Assembly (NCBI GenBank): GCA_009930305.1
Contig: RZYM01000001.1
Span: forward strand, 124,001 to 188,000
Length of the DNA stretch: 64,000 nucleotides
Reading direction: 5' to 3'
From: Bacteroidia bacterium
GTDB lineage: Bacteria; Bacteroidota; Bacteroidia; Bacteroidales; Paludibacteraceae
Shown: positions 57,803-64,000 of the stretch, in pieces
Position numbering within the stretch: position 1 is the first letter of the stretch
Layout: each line of letters opens with the position of its first letter
Program-made: the position numbers and the translations under genes
Notes under the pieces: generated by a model
Databases searched by the model: none
Seen by the model: the letters and a program-made list of their open reading frames with translations, nothing else
Told to the model about the DNA's origin: nothing

Positions 57803-58112
57803 GAAGAATCTCAATTATATTTTTAACTCGCTTGTTATTGCCTACTCTTCGAATAAGATTTCTGGATGCAAAAAATTGCGTAAGTCCATTTTCTCCAAAC
57901 TTCTTATTCAGATAAAAACATATAAACAAGGATAATAATCCTATTAATAGTGCTGCTGATAATGCAATCCACTGATTAAATATCAGAGAACAAATAAAGA
58001 ATATTACAAATGATAGGACAAGACCGGCAACAGCATACACAACATATTGTGCACGCAAACCTTTTACTTCTACAGATCTACCTACTCCCTTGTTTATTGA
58101 ATACCTACTCAT
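57792..58112 (-). CDS. traF: TraF-like (DUF4133) membrane protein
   Basis: 106 residues from the ATG at 58112 (MSRYSINKGVGRSVEVKGLRAQYV); a longer frame would overlap traE by 20 bases. The INKG...VEVKGLRAQYVVY opening and two close membrane helices (about 25-70) are DUF4133 hallmarks. In VirB terms it resembles VirB3, feeding into the TraG ATPase that follows. Confidence 0.88.
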   Translation of the reverse strand: MSRYSINKGVGRSVEVKGLRAQYVVYAVAGLVLSFVIFFICSLIFNQWIALSAALLIGLLSLFICFYLNKKFGENGLTQFFASRNLIRRVGNNKRVKNIIEILHED

Positions 58113-58119
58113 CTTATAA

Positions 58120-58428
58120 TTAACCGATAAAGAATGCACGAATAGCTGTTACTGCCACAATAGCAAAAACACATGCTCCAAACCAGGAAGCTGCGGTACG
58201 AGTTGTATCAGGACTGCCTGAAGACCATTTCCCGTATACTTTTACAGCTCCGATAAATCCAACAATAGCACAAACAACATAAAATAAATTTGTGATTGGT
58301 TCTATGTAAGATTGAATTTCTTGATTTGCCTGCTCGAGCGCAGCCACTCCGTTGCCTTGTGCCAATATATCGTAGATATTGATAAATAAAAGCACTGTAC
58401 TAAAAACAATTTTTTTGGGTGTTTTCAT
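58120..58428 (-). CDS. traE: TraE-like (DUF4134) membrane protein
   Basis: 102 residues. Signal or first helix 8-23 (ending LAQG), then EPITNLFYVVCAIVGFIGAVKVYGKWSSGSPDTTRTAASWFGACVFAIVAVTAIRAFF, the DUF4134 pattern (YxVYxKwssGdpdt..aaswfGacif). It resembles a VirB2 pilin-like component of the channel. All key features are present. Confidence 0.92.
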   Translation of the reverse strand: MKTPKKIVFSTVLLFINIYDILAQGNGVAALEQANQEIQSYIEPITNLFYVVCAIVGFIGAVKVYGKWSSGSPDTTRTAASWFGACVFAIVAVTAIRAFFIG

Positions 58429-58467
58429 AAAAATAAAGATGGGATTTATTTTATATATTAAATTTTT

Positions 58468-58629
58468 CTAAGCGTTCTTAAATTTTTTTTCGCGCTTAAT
58501 TTCTAAGTTAACTTGTTTTTGTTTAGATAAATATTTAAAGTATAAATACACAATTAAATTGTACAGCACACCAAGTATTGTGATGGTGCACAAAAACTCC
58601 GTCCATGATATTAGTGACAAACTAAACAT
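58468..58629 (-). CDS. small membrane protein at the head of the tra operon (53 aa)
   Basis: ATG at 58629, stop TAG at 58468. Residues 13-34 form a membrane helix (LCTITILGVLYNLIVYLYFKYL); the tail (35-53) is strongly basic (SKQKQVNLEIKREKKFKNA). The helix-then-basic-tail pattern and its position 39 bases before traE suggest a real gene, not chance. No family is recognised. The start codon lies inside a hairpin (58600-58634). Confidence 0.55.
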   Translation of the reverse strand: MFSLSLISWTEFLCTITILGVLYNLIVYLYFKYLSKQKQVNLEIKREKKFKNA

Positions 58630-58634
58630 GGACG
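58600..58634 (-). promoter_or_regulatory. hairpin covering the start codon of the first gene of the tra operon
   Basis: An 8-bp stem, cgtccatg (58600-58607) with catggacg (58627-58634), continues after a small bulge into ttagt/actaa (58611-58615, 58621-58625) with a 5-base loop. In the mRNA the ATG at 58629-58627 is paired. It could block translation of the leading gene or serve as an operator in DNA. Confidence 0.5.
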
Positions 58635-58672
58635 ATTAAATTTTTGTAAAAATAGAAACTGAAATTTGATAT

Positions 58673-58692
58673 TGGCAAAATTTCTTTTGCCA
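58673..58692. promoter_or_regulatory. inverted repeat upstream of the tra operon
   Basis: Perfect 8-bp inverted repeat tggcaaaa-tttc-ttttgcca. It lies 44 bases before the first gene of the tra operon. It could be an operator; a terminator is less likely as no T-run follows. Confidence 0.4.
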
Positions 58693-58960
58693 TTCAATTT
58701 GATTATATAAAACATAAATTAAAAATTAAGATGTTGGGTATTTCCTTACAAACGAATTAGTATCATTTGTTTTACGAGTGCAAAGAAAAGCAAAATAATT
58801 TTAACTGCGAACGTTTAAGTATAGTATTTAACATTTTTTTATAACATATTCTTCACCACATTATTAAAAAAATATTATCTATTGAGTATTAGTTTAATAA
58901 TATAAATAATACCATAGCAACTAATTTTTTTGCTTCAATTTATTATTTGCAGAAAAATAG
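58693..58960. other. AT-rich gap between the divergent tra operon and the nucleoside-recognition gene
   Basis: No gene seen. No consensus -33/-7 pair is visible on the minus strand for the tra operon (the best is a one-mismatch TTATTTTG near 58793), so that promoter may be unusual or regulated. A -7 box for the plus-strand gene is at 58961. Confidence 0.5.
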
Positions 58961-58968
58961 TAACTTTG
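58961..58968 (+). promoter_or_regulatory. -7 promoter box of the nucleoside-recognition gene
   Basis: TAACTTTG, 26 bases before the ATG at 58995. It supports the later start. Confidence 0.5.
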
Positions 58969-58994
58969 GCAAATCAATATTTATACTTACTTAT

Positions 58995-60227
58995 ATGTTG
59001 AACTACATTTGGTCAGGATTCTTTATAATCGGCTTTATTGTTGCAATATGCCGCGCCATATTTTTGCAAGACCTCGGAGTTTTTGAGCGAATCATAACAG
59101 GAACTTTCGATATGTCAATATTTGCAGTAATGGATATCGCCCTCCCACTTGCAGGCGTAATGACACTATGGCTAGGCCTGATGAACATTGGCGAAAAAGC
59201 CGGAGCAATAAGATTTATGTCAAAAATTGTAGGACCATTCTTTTCGAAATTATTTCCTGAAATCCCCAAAGACCACCCTGCCAACGGTCAACTACTAATG
59301 AATTTTTCGGCAAACATGCTGGGTTTAGACAATGCAGCAACCCCACTCGGACTAAAAGCAATGCAAAGTTTACAAGACCTAAATCCTAAAAAAGAAACTG
59401 CTTCGAACGCACAAATAATGTTTTTAGCACTTAATACTTCAGGGCTCACAATCATTCCTATTGCAATTTTAGCACAACGCGCCATACTCGGATCTGCAAA
59501 TCCAACAGATATTTTCATCCCCCTCTTAATCTCAACATATATATCAACATTAACTGCTATTTTGTTCGTTGGAATCAAGCAAAAACTTAATTTACTAAAC
59601 AAAACCGTTATAGGATGGATAAGCGGCATAACTATAGCTATAGGACTTCTTTGTTGGTACGCATCAACACTGAACAAAGAAGACATGATGACTTTTTCAA
59701 GCATCTTCAGTAACAGCTTGCTTCTAATAATTATAGTTGCCTTTATAGGAGGAGCTTTATACAAAAAAGTAAACATATTTGAAACTTTTATTGACGGAGC
59801 AAAGTCTGGTTTTGAAACATCTGTGAAGATTATGCCTTATATGGTAGGAATGCTCGTTGGAATTGCCGTTTTTCGCGCATCAGGAGCATTAGATCTTATT
59901 GTATTGGGAATACAAAAAATTGTGCTACTTTTTTCGGATCATACAGAATTTGTTGATGCACTACCGACTGCATTTATGAAACCACTAAGTGGAAGTGGAG
60001 CAAAAGCAATGATGGTAGAATGTATGAAAACTTATGGACCTGATTCATTCGTTGGAAGACTGTCATGCCTATTCCAAGGTGCTGCAGATACAACTTTTTA
60101 TATAGTTGCATTGTACTTCGGATCCGTAGGCATTAAACATACAAGATACGCCATTGGAGCCGGTTTAATCGCTGATCTTGCAGGAATTATTGCAGCAATT
60201 GCTTGCGCATATCTCTTCTTTGGATAA
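58995..60227 (+). CDS. nucleoside-recognition (Gate) membrane protein, SpmA-SpmB fusion type
   Basis: 410 residues from the ATG at 58995 (MLNYIWSGFFIIGFIVAICRA), with the -7 box just upstream. About ten helices. The two halves follow spore maturation proteins A and B: NFSANMLGLDNAATPLGLKAM in the first (the nucleoside-recognition motif) and GAKSGFETSVKIMPYMVGMLVGIAVFRASG and PLSGSGAKAMMVE in the second. Bacteroidetes carry the pair as one chain. The substrate is unknown and there is no link to sporulation here. Confidence 0.85.
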   Translation: MLNYIWSGFFIIGFIVAICRAIFLQDLGVFERIITGTFDMSIFAVMDIALPLAGVMTLWLGLMNIGEKAGAIRFMSKIVGPFFSKLFPEIPKDHPANGQLLMNFSANMLGLDNAATPLGLKAMQSLQDLNPKKETASNAQIMFLALNTSGLTIIPIAILAQRAILGSANPTDIFIPLLISTYISTLTAILFVGIKQKLNLLNKTVIGWISGITIAIGLLCWYASTLNKEDMMTFSSIFSNSLLLIIIVAFIGGALYKKVNIFETFIDGAKSGFETSVKIMPYMVGMLVGIAVFRASGALDLIVLGIQKIVLLFSDHTEFVDALPTAFMKPLSGSGAKAMMVECMKTYGPDSFVGRLSCLFQGAADTTFYIVALYFGSVGIKHTRYAIGAGLIADLAGIIAAIACAYLFFG

Positions 60228-60267
60228 ACAAGTAGCAATGAAAATATAGACAAACATAAATTGAAAA

Positions 60268-60318
60268 TAAAAAAGAGTCCGAATCTTCCTTCTCATCGGA
60301 AGATTCGGACTCTTTGCT
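60268..60318. terminator. bidirectional intrinsic terminator
   Basis: An 18-bp perfect stem, 60272-60289 (aaagagtccgaatcttcc) with 60298-60315, and an 8-base loop, with A/T runs on both sides. It serves the plus-strand membrane gene and the minus-strand secreted protein gene. Confidence 0.85.
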
Positions 60319-62792
60319 TAATTACATGTTTCCGTATCGTCTGATACTGTTATTACTACAGTTGAAGAACAACTACCTCCGGTACTAGGCGTGGCAGATA
60401 CTGTATATTGTGTTGAATTGCCCGAACCTGCTGTGTTTTTGGCTTTTAAAGTAGCCTCTCTATTGGCAGTTGTTGCAAAATAGGCTTTATTTGTAGGAGA
60501 TACACTCCAATCTACATTCATGTTTGATGAGAATATGACAGGCTCATAATTTGTAACAGTATTTGAAGAACTTGTAAGTTCTAAAACATTTACTTGAACA
60601 TCATTATTATTTGATACGCACCCACCATTATTGGCACGCGCCTTATATATAGTTGTAGCCGTATTATTTGGAGTTGTAAAAAAAGTATCAGAATTACTGT
60701 GTCCTACTACTTCTGAATTTAAAAGCCAATCTACAATACCTGAGCTGATTACAGCTTTTATTTGTGCAGTTCCTGCACCACAAATTGTTGTACCCTGAAC
60801 TAAATTAATCATGGGTTTGGTTACAACTGTAATCGCTTTATTTATTGTACTGCTTTCGCAGCCATCATTTGTAGCCTTTACCGATATTGTACCTTCTGAC
60901 AAAACTGCACCGGTGGTTAACACAATAATGTTAGTATTTGAAGTTCCTACAACTCCTTCAACATCAATTGTCCAAGAATAAACGGCACCATCAATAAACT
61001 GCGTTGAGTAAGTTCCTGCATCAGACATAACCGAACAAATCTTGTCAGATCCTTCTATATTTGTAAGAACCGGAGGAGTATATTCAGTTAGAGTAGGCGT
61101 ACCTGTCATTTGTTGCGTATTTGAACATCCTGAAACTGTGTTGGTGGCAATAACTTTGTATACACCTCCGGTATTAACTAAAAACGTAAGTGAATCGCCT
61201 GTACCAAAAACAGGATCTCCTATAGGACTATCATTTTTATATAATTGATATGATACAGATGTTTGCGAGCCATCCAAATTTACATTTGCTGTACCTCCTG
61301 TACATATTGATGAAACACTAAGTGAAACATTATATGTAGTTGGAGTTGCGCAATTTTGTAATACCATTGTGTATGAATCATAAGCCGTCATTGTAACAGT
61401 TAAGGTTGCAGATTGACCAGAGACCAAACCGGCGTTTTGTGTAAAATTAGAACACCATTCTTTGTTTGTATTAATAGTGCTTGTCGTTAAATTAGAACAA
61501 TTAATTTTATTTCCCGCTGAACCTCCGCATTCATCATATCCATCCCAACCATTATTTAATTCACAACCAAGCTTATACGCCTGAATTATAACGAACTCTC
61601 CACTAGCATTATTTATAGTAAATTCTTTTGTATAAACCAAACCATCACGAGTAAACTTACCAGTATTACCTGCGTATGAATGAACCCATCCTGCAGGATC
61701 CACGAAAGGTCCGCTTATACCAATTTCCGGATAAGGTACGTTAACTGTAACAGTTTCAGAGTATGTAAATGAACCATCAGACATACATTTAGCACCTACT
61801 CTAAAAGTATAAGTTCCTGGCAAATCAAATGTTGCAGTAGTACTTTTTGAAGTAGTGCTTGCTATTGATACCTTACTGCTATTTGCGCTTGTACATTCCC
61901 ACAAGTATGCATCGGCCAATTGATTTGTACTTAATGTTGCGCTACGATTGCTATCAGCAAAACGCGTTGTCCAGTTCCCTGAATTATAAGTTGCGCTTGC
62001 CGCAAAACCAGCAGAAGGGGTGTAGCAAGCTGTTTTAACATACACACTTTTATGAATTGCTGCCGATGAATAGGCACCATTATAATATCCTCTTACACTA
62101 ACATAATATTGTACTGTGGATCCCACAGCAGGGCTTGACTGTGCAGATGTTGTGCTAGTGCCCGTGGGAGTTGAATTCTCTGACGTACCAAAAGCATATC
62201 TACCAACCATATCCGGATCGCTAGGAGAAAACGTTAGGCCAGTAGCTGATAATGTAAAGCCTTCACTTGATACAATATATGGGTCTCCAGCTGTGCCCGC
62301 TCCGCTTAATGCATTAGAAACCGTTAAATTTACCGATGTTGGAGTTAAAGCAAAGTTAACCCAGGATCCGGAACACTTACAACTACTACCAGTATAACAA
62401 CCTGTTGAATTTGATATTGTATAACAATTTGGACTTGTACTACCAGTAGGAACAGTTAGATCAACAGTTTGTGCATCCCAAAATGTACTACCATCACCAC
62501 TTACACGTGCAAACAGACAATTAGCACTTCCGGTAGTAATATTATAATACCAAGTTTTAGTAGTTCCTAAACGAGTCATTGCAGAACCTGGCCAGCCAGA
62601 ACCATTATTCCAATAAAAAACACTAATAATAGCTCCATCTGAATACCACCAATCGTATTCCATATTACAATAAACATATTTCGCCTCTGTTTCTTGCACC
62701 ACAGCAATCATACCAAATAGCGTAAGAAATACAGCAAAAAATAATCTGTTATAAATAAACCTTTTTTTGTGTTGTAAAAAAATTTTTCTCAT
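60318..62792 (-). CDS. secreted multi-Ig protein with a CBM26-like N-terminal module
   Basis: 824 residues. Signal peptide 1-37 (ending ETEAK). The first module (about 38-115: YCNMEYDWWYSDGAIISVFYWNNG, WPGSAMTRLGTTKTWYYNI) resembles starch-binding CBM26 domains. Several Ig/PKD-like repeats with cysteine pairs follow, and a central SGPFVDPAGWVHSYAG segment. It ends at SSTVVITVSDDTETCN, within an Ig-like strand. No T9SS sorting domain of either type is visible, although related proteins usually have one. Its -7 box is at 62899-62906. Surface or secreted; ligand unknown. Confidence 0.75.
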   Translation of the reverse strand: MRKIFLQHKKRFIYNRLFFAVFLTLFGMIAVVQETEAKYVYCNMEYDWWYSDGAIISVFYWNNGSGWPGSAMTRLGTTKTWYYNITTGSANCLFARVSGDGSTFWDAQTVDLTVPTGSTSPNCYTISNSTGCYTGSSCKCSGSWVNFALTPTSVNLTVSNALSGAGTAGDPYIVSSEGFTLSATGLTFSPSDPDMVGRYAFGTSENSTPTGTSTTSAQSSPAVGSTVQYYVSVRGYYNGAYSSAAIHKSVYVKTACYTPSAGFAASATYNSGNWTTRFADSNRSATLSTNQLADAYLWECTSANSSKVSIASTTSKSTTATFDLPGTYTFRVGAKCMSDGSFTYSETVTVNVPYPEIGISGPFVDPAGWVHSYAGNTGKFTRDGLVYTKEFTINNASGEFVIIQAYKLGCELNNGWDGYDECGGSAGNKINCSNLTTSTINTNKEWCSNFTQNAGLVSGQSATLTVTMTAYDSYTMVLQNCATPTTYNVSLSVSSICTGGTANVNLDGSQTSVSYQLYKNDSPIGDPVFGTGDSLTFLVNTGGVYKVIATNTVSGCSNTQQMTGTPTLTEYTPPVLTNIEGSDKICSVMSDAGTYSTQFIDGAVYSWTIDVEGVVGTSNTNIIVLTTGAVLSEGTISVKATNDGCESSTINKAITVVTKPMINLVQGTTICGAGTAQIKAVISSGIVDWLLNSEVVGHSNSDTFFTTPNNTATTIYKARANNGGCVSNNNDVQVNVLELTSSSNTVTNYEPVIFSSNMNVDWSVSPTNKAYFATTANREATLKAKNTAGSGNSTQYTVSATPSTGGSCSSTVVITVSDDTETCN

Positions 62793-62898
62793 ATTCGATA
62801 ATTAATTTAATAATCAGGGGTATATTACAGCATCGTAGATTGTACTGTGGGGTTATACGTAAAAAATACCAACAAAACACTAATTGACATTTACAAAA

Positions 62899-62906
62899 CA
62901 AATATA
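62899..62906 (-). promoter_or_regulatory. -7 promoter box of the multi-Ig protein gene
   Basis: TATATTTG on the minus strand, about 106 bases before the start codon. Confidence 0.45.
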
Positions 62907-63411
62907 CTTTCGACAAATTGGAATAAATAAAAACTCCTAAGCCAAAGTGTCCATATTTATGTTGACTAAATGGAAACAAAATCATCTAAAATCATTTTGT
63001 AAAAGTGGATTCTTTACAAAATATTCAAAGAAATTTTTATCCAATATTCGCGAAATTCGTATCAACAAAGTAGTGTCAATTGGTTATTTTTAAATCTCTT
63101 ATAGCAATTACTACATTATACAATGTAACTGCAAAGCGAACCTCAAAACGTTTCTACCTTGTTTTATAGCTTATTTTTAATGATATTGACTATGTATGAG
63201 TACTATTGAATCGATATCATTTTAATATAAAGATACCAAATACAGAACACAGCGGCAAGAAGTAAAAAAACATATGTAGATTTCAAATAATTCTAGAAGT
63301 TGAGAAACATTTGCACACAATTACTTCAATAATTACAACAAAAGTTTCACAATTAAATGTAAGGCATAGTAAGATAATAAATTTTGATTACGATAAATTT
63401 GTCTTTTTTCG
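62907..63411. other. AT-rich intergenic stretch with nothing recognised
   Basis: About 500 bases. Only short frames, none with coding character. No RNA gene, tandem repeat or strong terminator was found by eye. Confidence 0.5.
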
Positions 63412-63419
63412 TACCTTTG
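63412..63419 (+). promoter_or_regulatory. -7 promoter box of ybeY
   Basis: TACCTTTG, 33 bases before the ATG at 63453. No TTTG at the ideal -33 spacing. Confidence 0.5.
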
Positions 63420-63452
63420 TCGCTAAAACCTTTATTTTCAAACCAAAACAAA

Positions 63453-63884
63453 ATGATAACATATCAAACAGATGGTGTTGAGAAACCTAAAATATGCACA
63501 AGACGCACAAGTAAGTGGATAAAAGAAATTGCGGCTTCACATGACAAAAAGATCGGTGAAATCGCGTATATTTTTTGTTGTGACGAAAAAATACTACAGA
63601 TAAATAAAGAATATCTCAAACACGACTATTACACAGATATCATTACTTTCGATTATACTGAAGACGATAAAATATCAGGAGATATTTTTATATCACTTGA
63701 CACTGTAAAAAGTAATTCAGAACAATTTGGAACAGATTATTATGAAGAACTTTCGCGAATTATAATACATGGTATTCTTCATCTATGCGGATTTAAAGAC
63801 AAAGAACCGAGTGCAAAAGCACAAATGACTGATGAAGAAAATAAAGCACTTTTAGCAATAGGTCCAAAGGATATAAAAAAATAA
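63453..63884 (+). CDS. ybeY: endoribonuclease YbeY
   Basis: 143 residues from the ATG at 63453; the longer frame begins upstream of the -7 box. It has LKHDYYTDIITFDY, GDIFISLDTV and the zinc motif IIHGILHLCGFKDKE, where the family pattern is HGxLHLxGYDH; the first two histidines are kept and the third ligand position is D/K. It matures 16S rRNA 3' ends and checks ribosomes. mnmG follows after 24 bases, a common Bacteroidetes order. Confidence 0.93.
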   Translation: MITYQTDGVEKPKICTRRTSKWIKEIAASHDKKIGEIAYIFCCDEKILQINKEYLKHDYYTDIITFDYTEDDKISGDIFISLDTVKSNSEQFGTDYYEELSRIIIHGILHLCGFKDKEPSAKAQMTDEENKALLAIGPKDIKK

Positions 63885-63908
63885 GACGGTCGATAAAAAA
63901 AATAATAG

Positions 63909-64000
63909 ATGAATTTTGATTACGATGTGATTGTAGTAGGTGCCGGACATGCAGGATGCGAGGCAGCTAGAGCCGCTGCTAAGCTTGGCTCGCGCACTCT
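63909..64000 (+). CDS. mnmG: MnmG (GidA), N-terminal part only
   Basis: The first 30 codons are in the window: [20 protein letters not shown], then [10 protein letters not shown]. The [10 protein letters not shown] FAD-binding loop is diagnostic of MnmG, which with MnmE installs the carboxymethylaminomethyl group at wobble U34 of tRNAs. The gene runs off the right edge. Confidence 0.95.
   Translation, partial: MNFDYDVIVVGAGHAGCEAARAAAKLGSRT

Noticed and set aside
58428-58452. AT-only inverted repeat (aaaataaa/tttatttt) just before traE
   Set aside because: A/T-only stem of 8 bp in an AT-rich region; too weak to call a terminator or regulatory hairpin.
1-64000. CRISPR array or insertion sequence
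   Set aside because: No regularly spaced repeats and no transposase or terminal inverted repeats were found by eye.

Overview
The window is AT-rich chromosomal DNA from a member of the Bacteroidetes, most likely order Bacteroidales. The evidence is the phylum-type promoters (TTTG, about 19-20 bp, TAnnTTTG) seen in front of many genes, type IX secretion (T9SS) sorting domains of both kinds, a succinylornithine-type transcarbamylase with proline at residue 90, the glycogen trio debranching enzyme / GT4 / GH57, DUF4301 and DUF4292 proteins, and a conjugation-type tra set of the Bacteroides conjugative-transposon family. I cannot name a genus.

Layout. 1-1846 (minus): a LysE-family exporter, a GT2 glycosyltransferase and the start of an M28-type lipoprotein, linked by ATGA overlaps. 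2023-6156 (plus): LpxH-like hydrolase and a large T9SS type B surface protein, followed by a relic of a BspA-like leucine-rich-repeat gene and tRNA-Phe with its own promoter and terminator. 6622-14369 (minus): TPM/LemA pair, a receiver-PEP/pyruvate-binding fusion, a hotdog thioesterase, an OmpA protein and MiaB. 14538-16717 (plus): CPBP protease, then two tandem promoter-plus-terminator modules leading into greA and a HIT protein. 16813-25732: succinylornithine transcarbamylase, a TPR / outer-membrane-barrel pair, shikimate kinase, cardiolipin synthase, RibD. 25752-36544 (plus): PrmC, the glycogen operon, DUF4301, a TonB-dependent receptor with an unusual N-terminal extension, and AsnS. 36566-44868 (minus): GT4, EnvC-like, DUF4292, TPR, dUTPase, RNase R and DnaJ/TerB genes.

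The most unusual region is 45044-58629 (minus). It is one compact apparent operon: a 53-residue membrane protein, then homologues of traE, F, G, I, J, K, L, M, N and O, then a 1340-residue T9SS-sorted protein and a PKD-like lipoprotein, closed by a single terminator. The window shows no relaxase, coupling ATPase, integrase, traA-D or traP/Q, and both flanks are ordinary chromosomal genes. It therefore reads as an intact type IV secretion-like machine tied to surface proteins, not as a typical mobile element. A hairpin covers the start codon of its first gene.

58995-64000: a nucleoside-recognition (SpmA/SpmB-like) membrane protein, a second multi-Ig secreted protein without a visible sorting domain, YbeY and the start of MnmG.

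All family names rest on reading motifs and on memory of the families; no database search was run.
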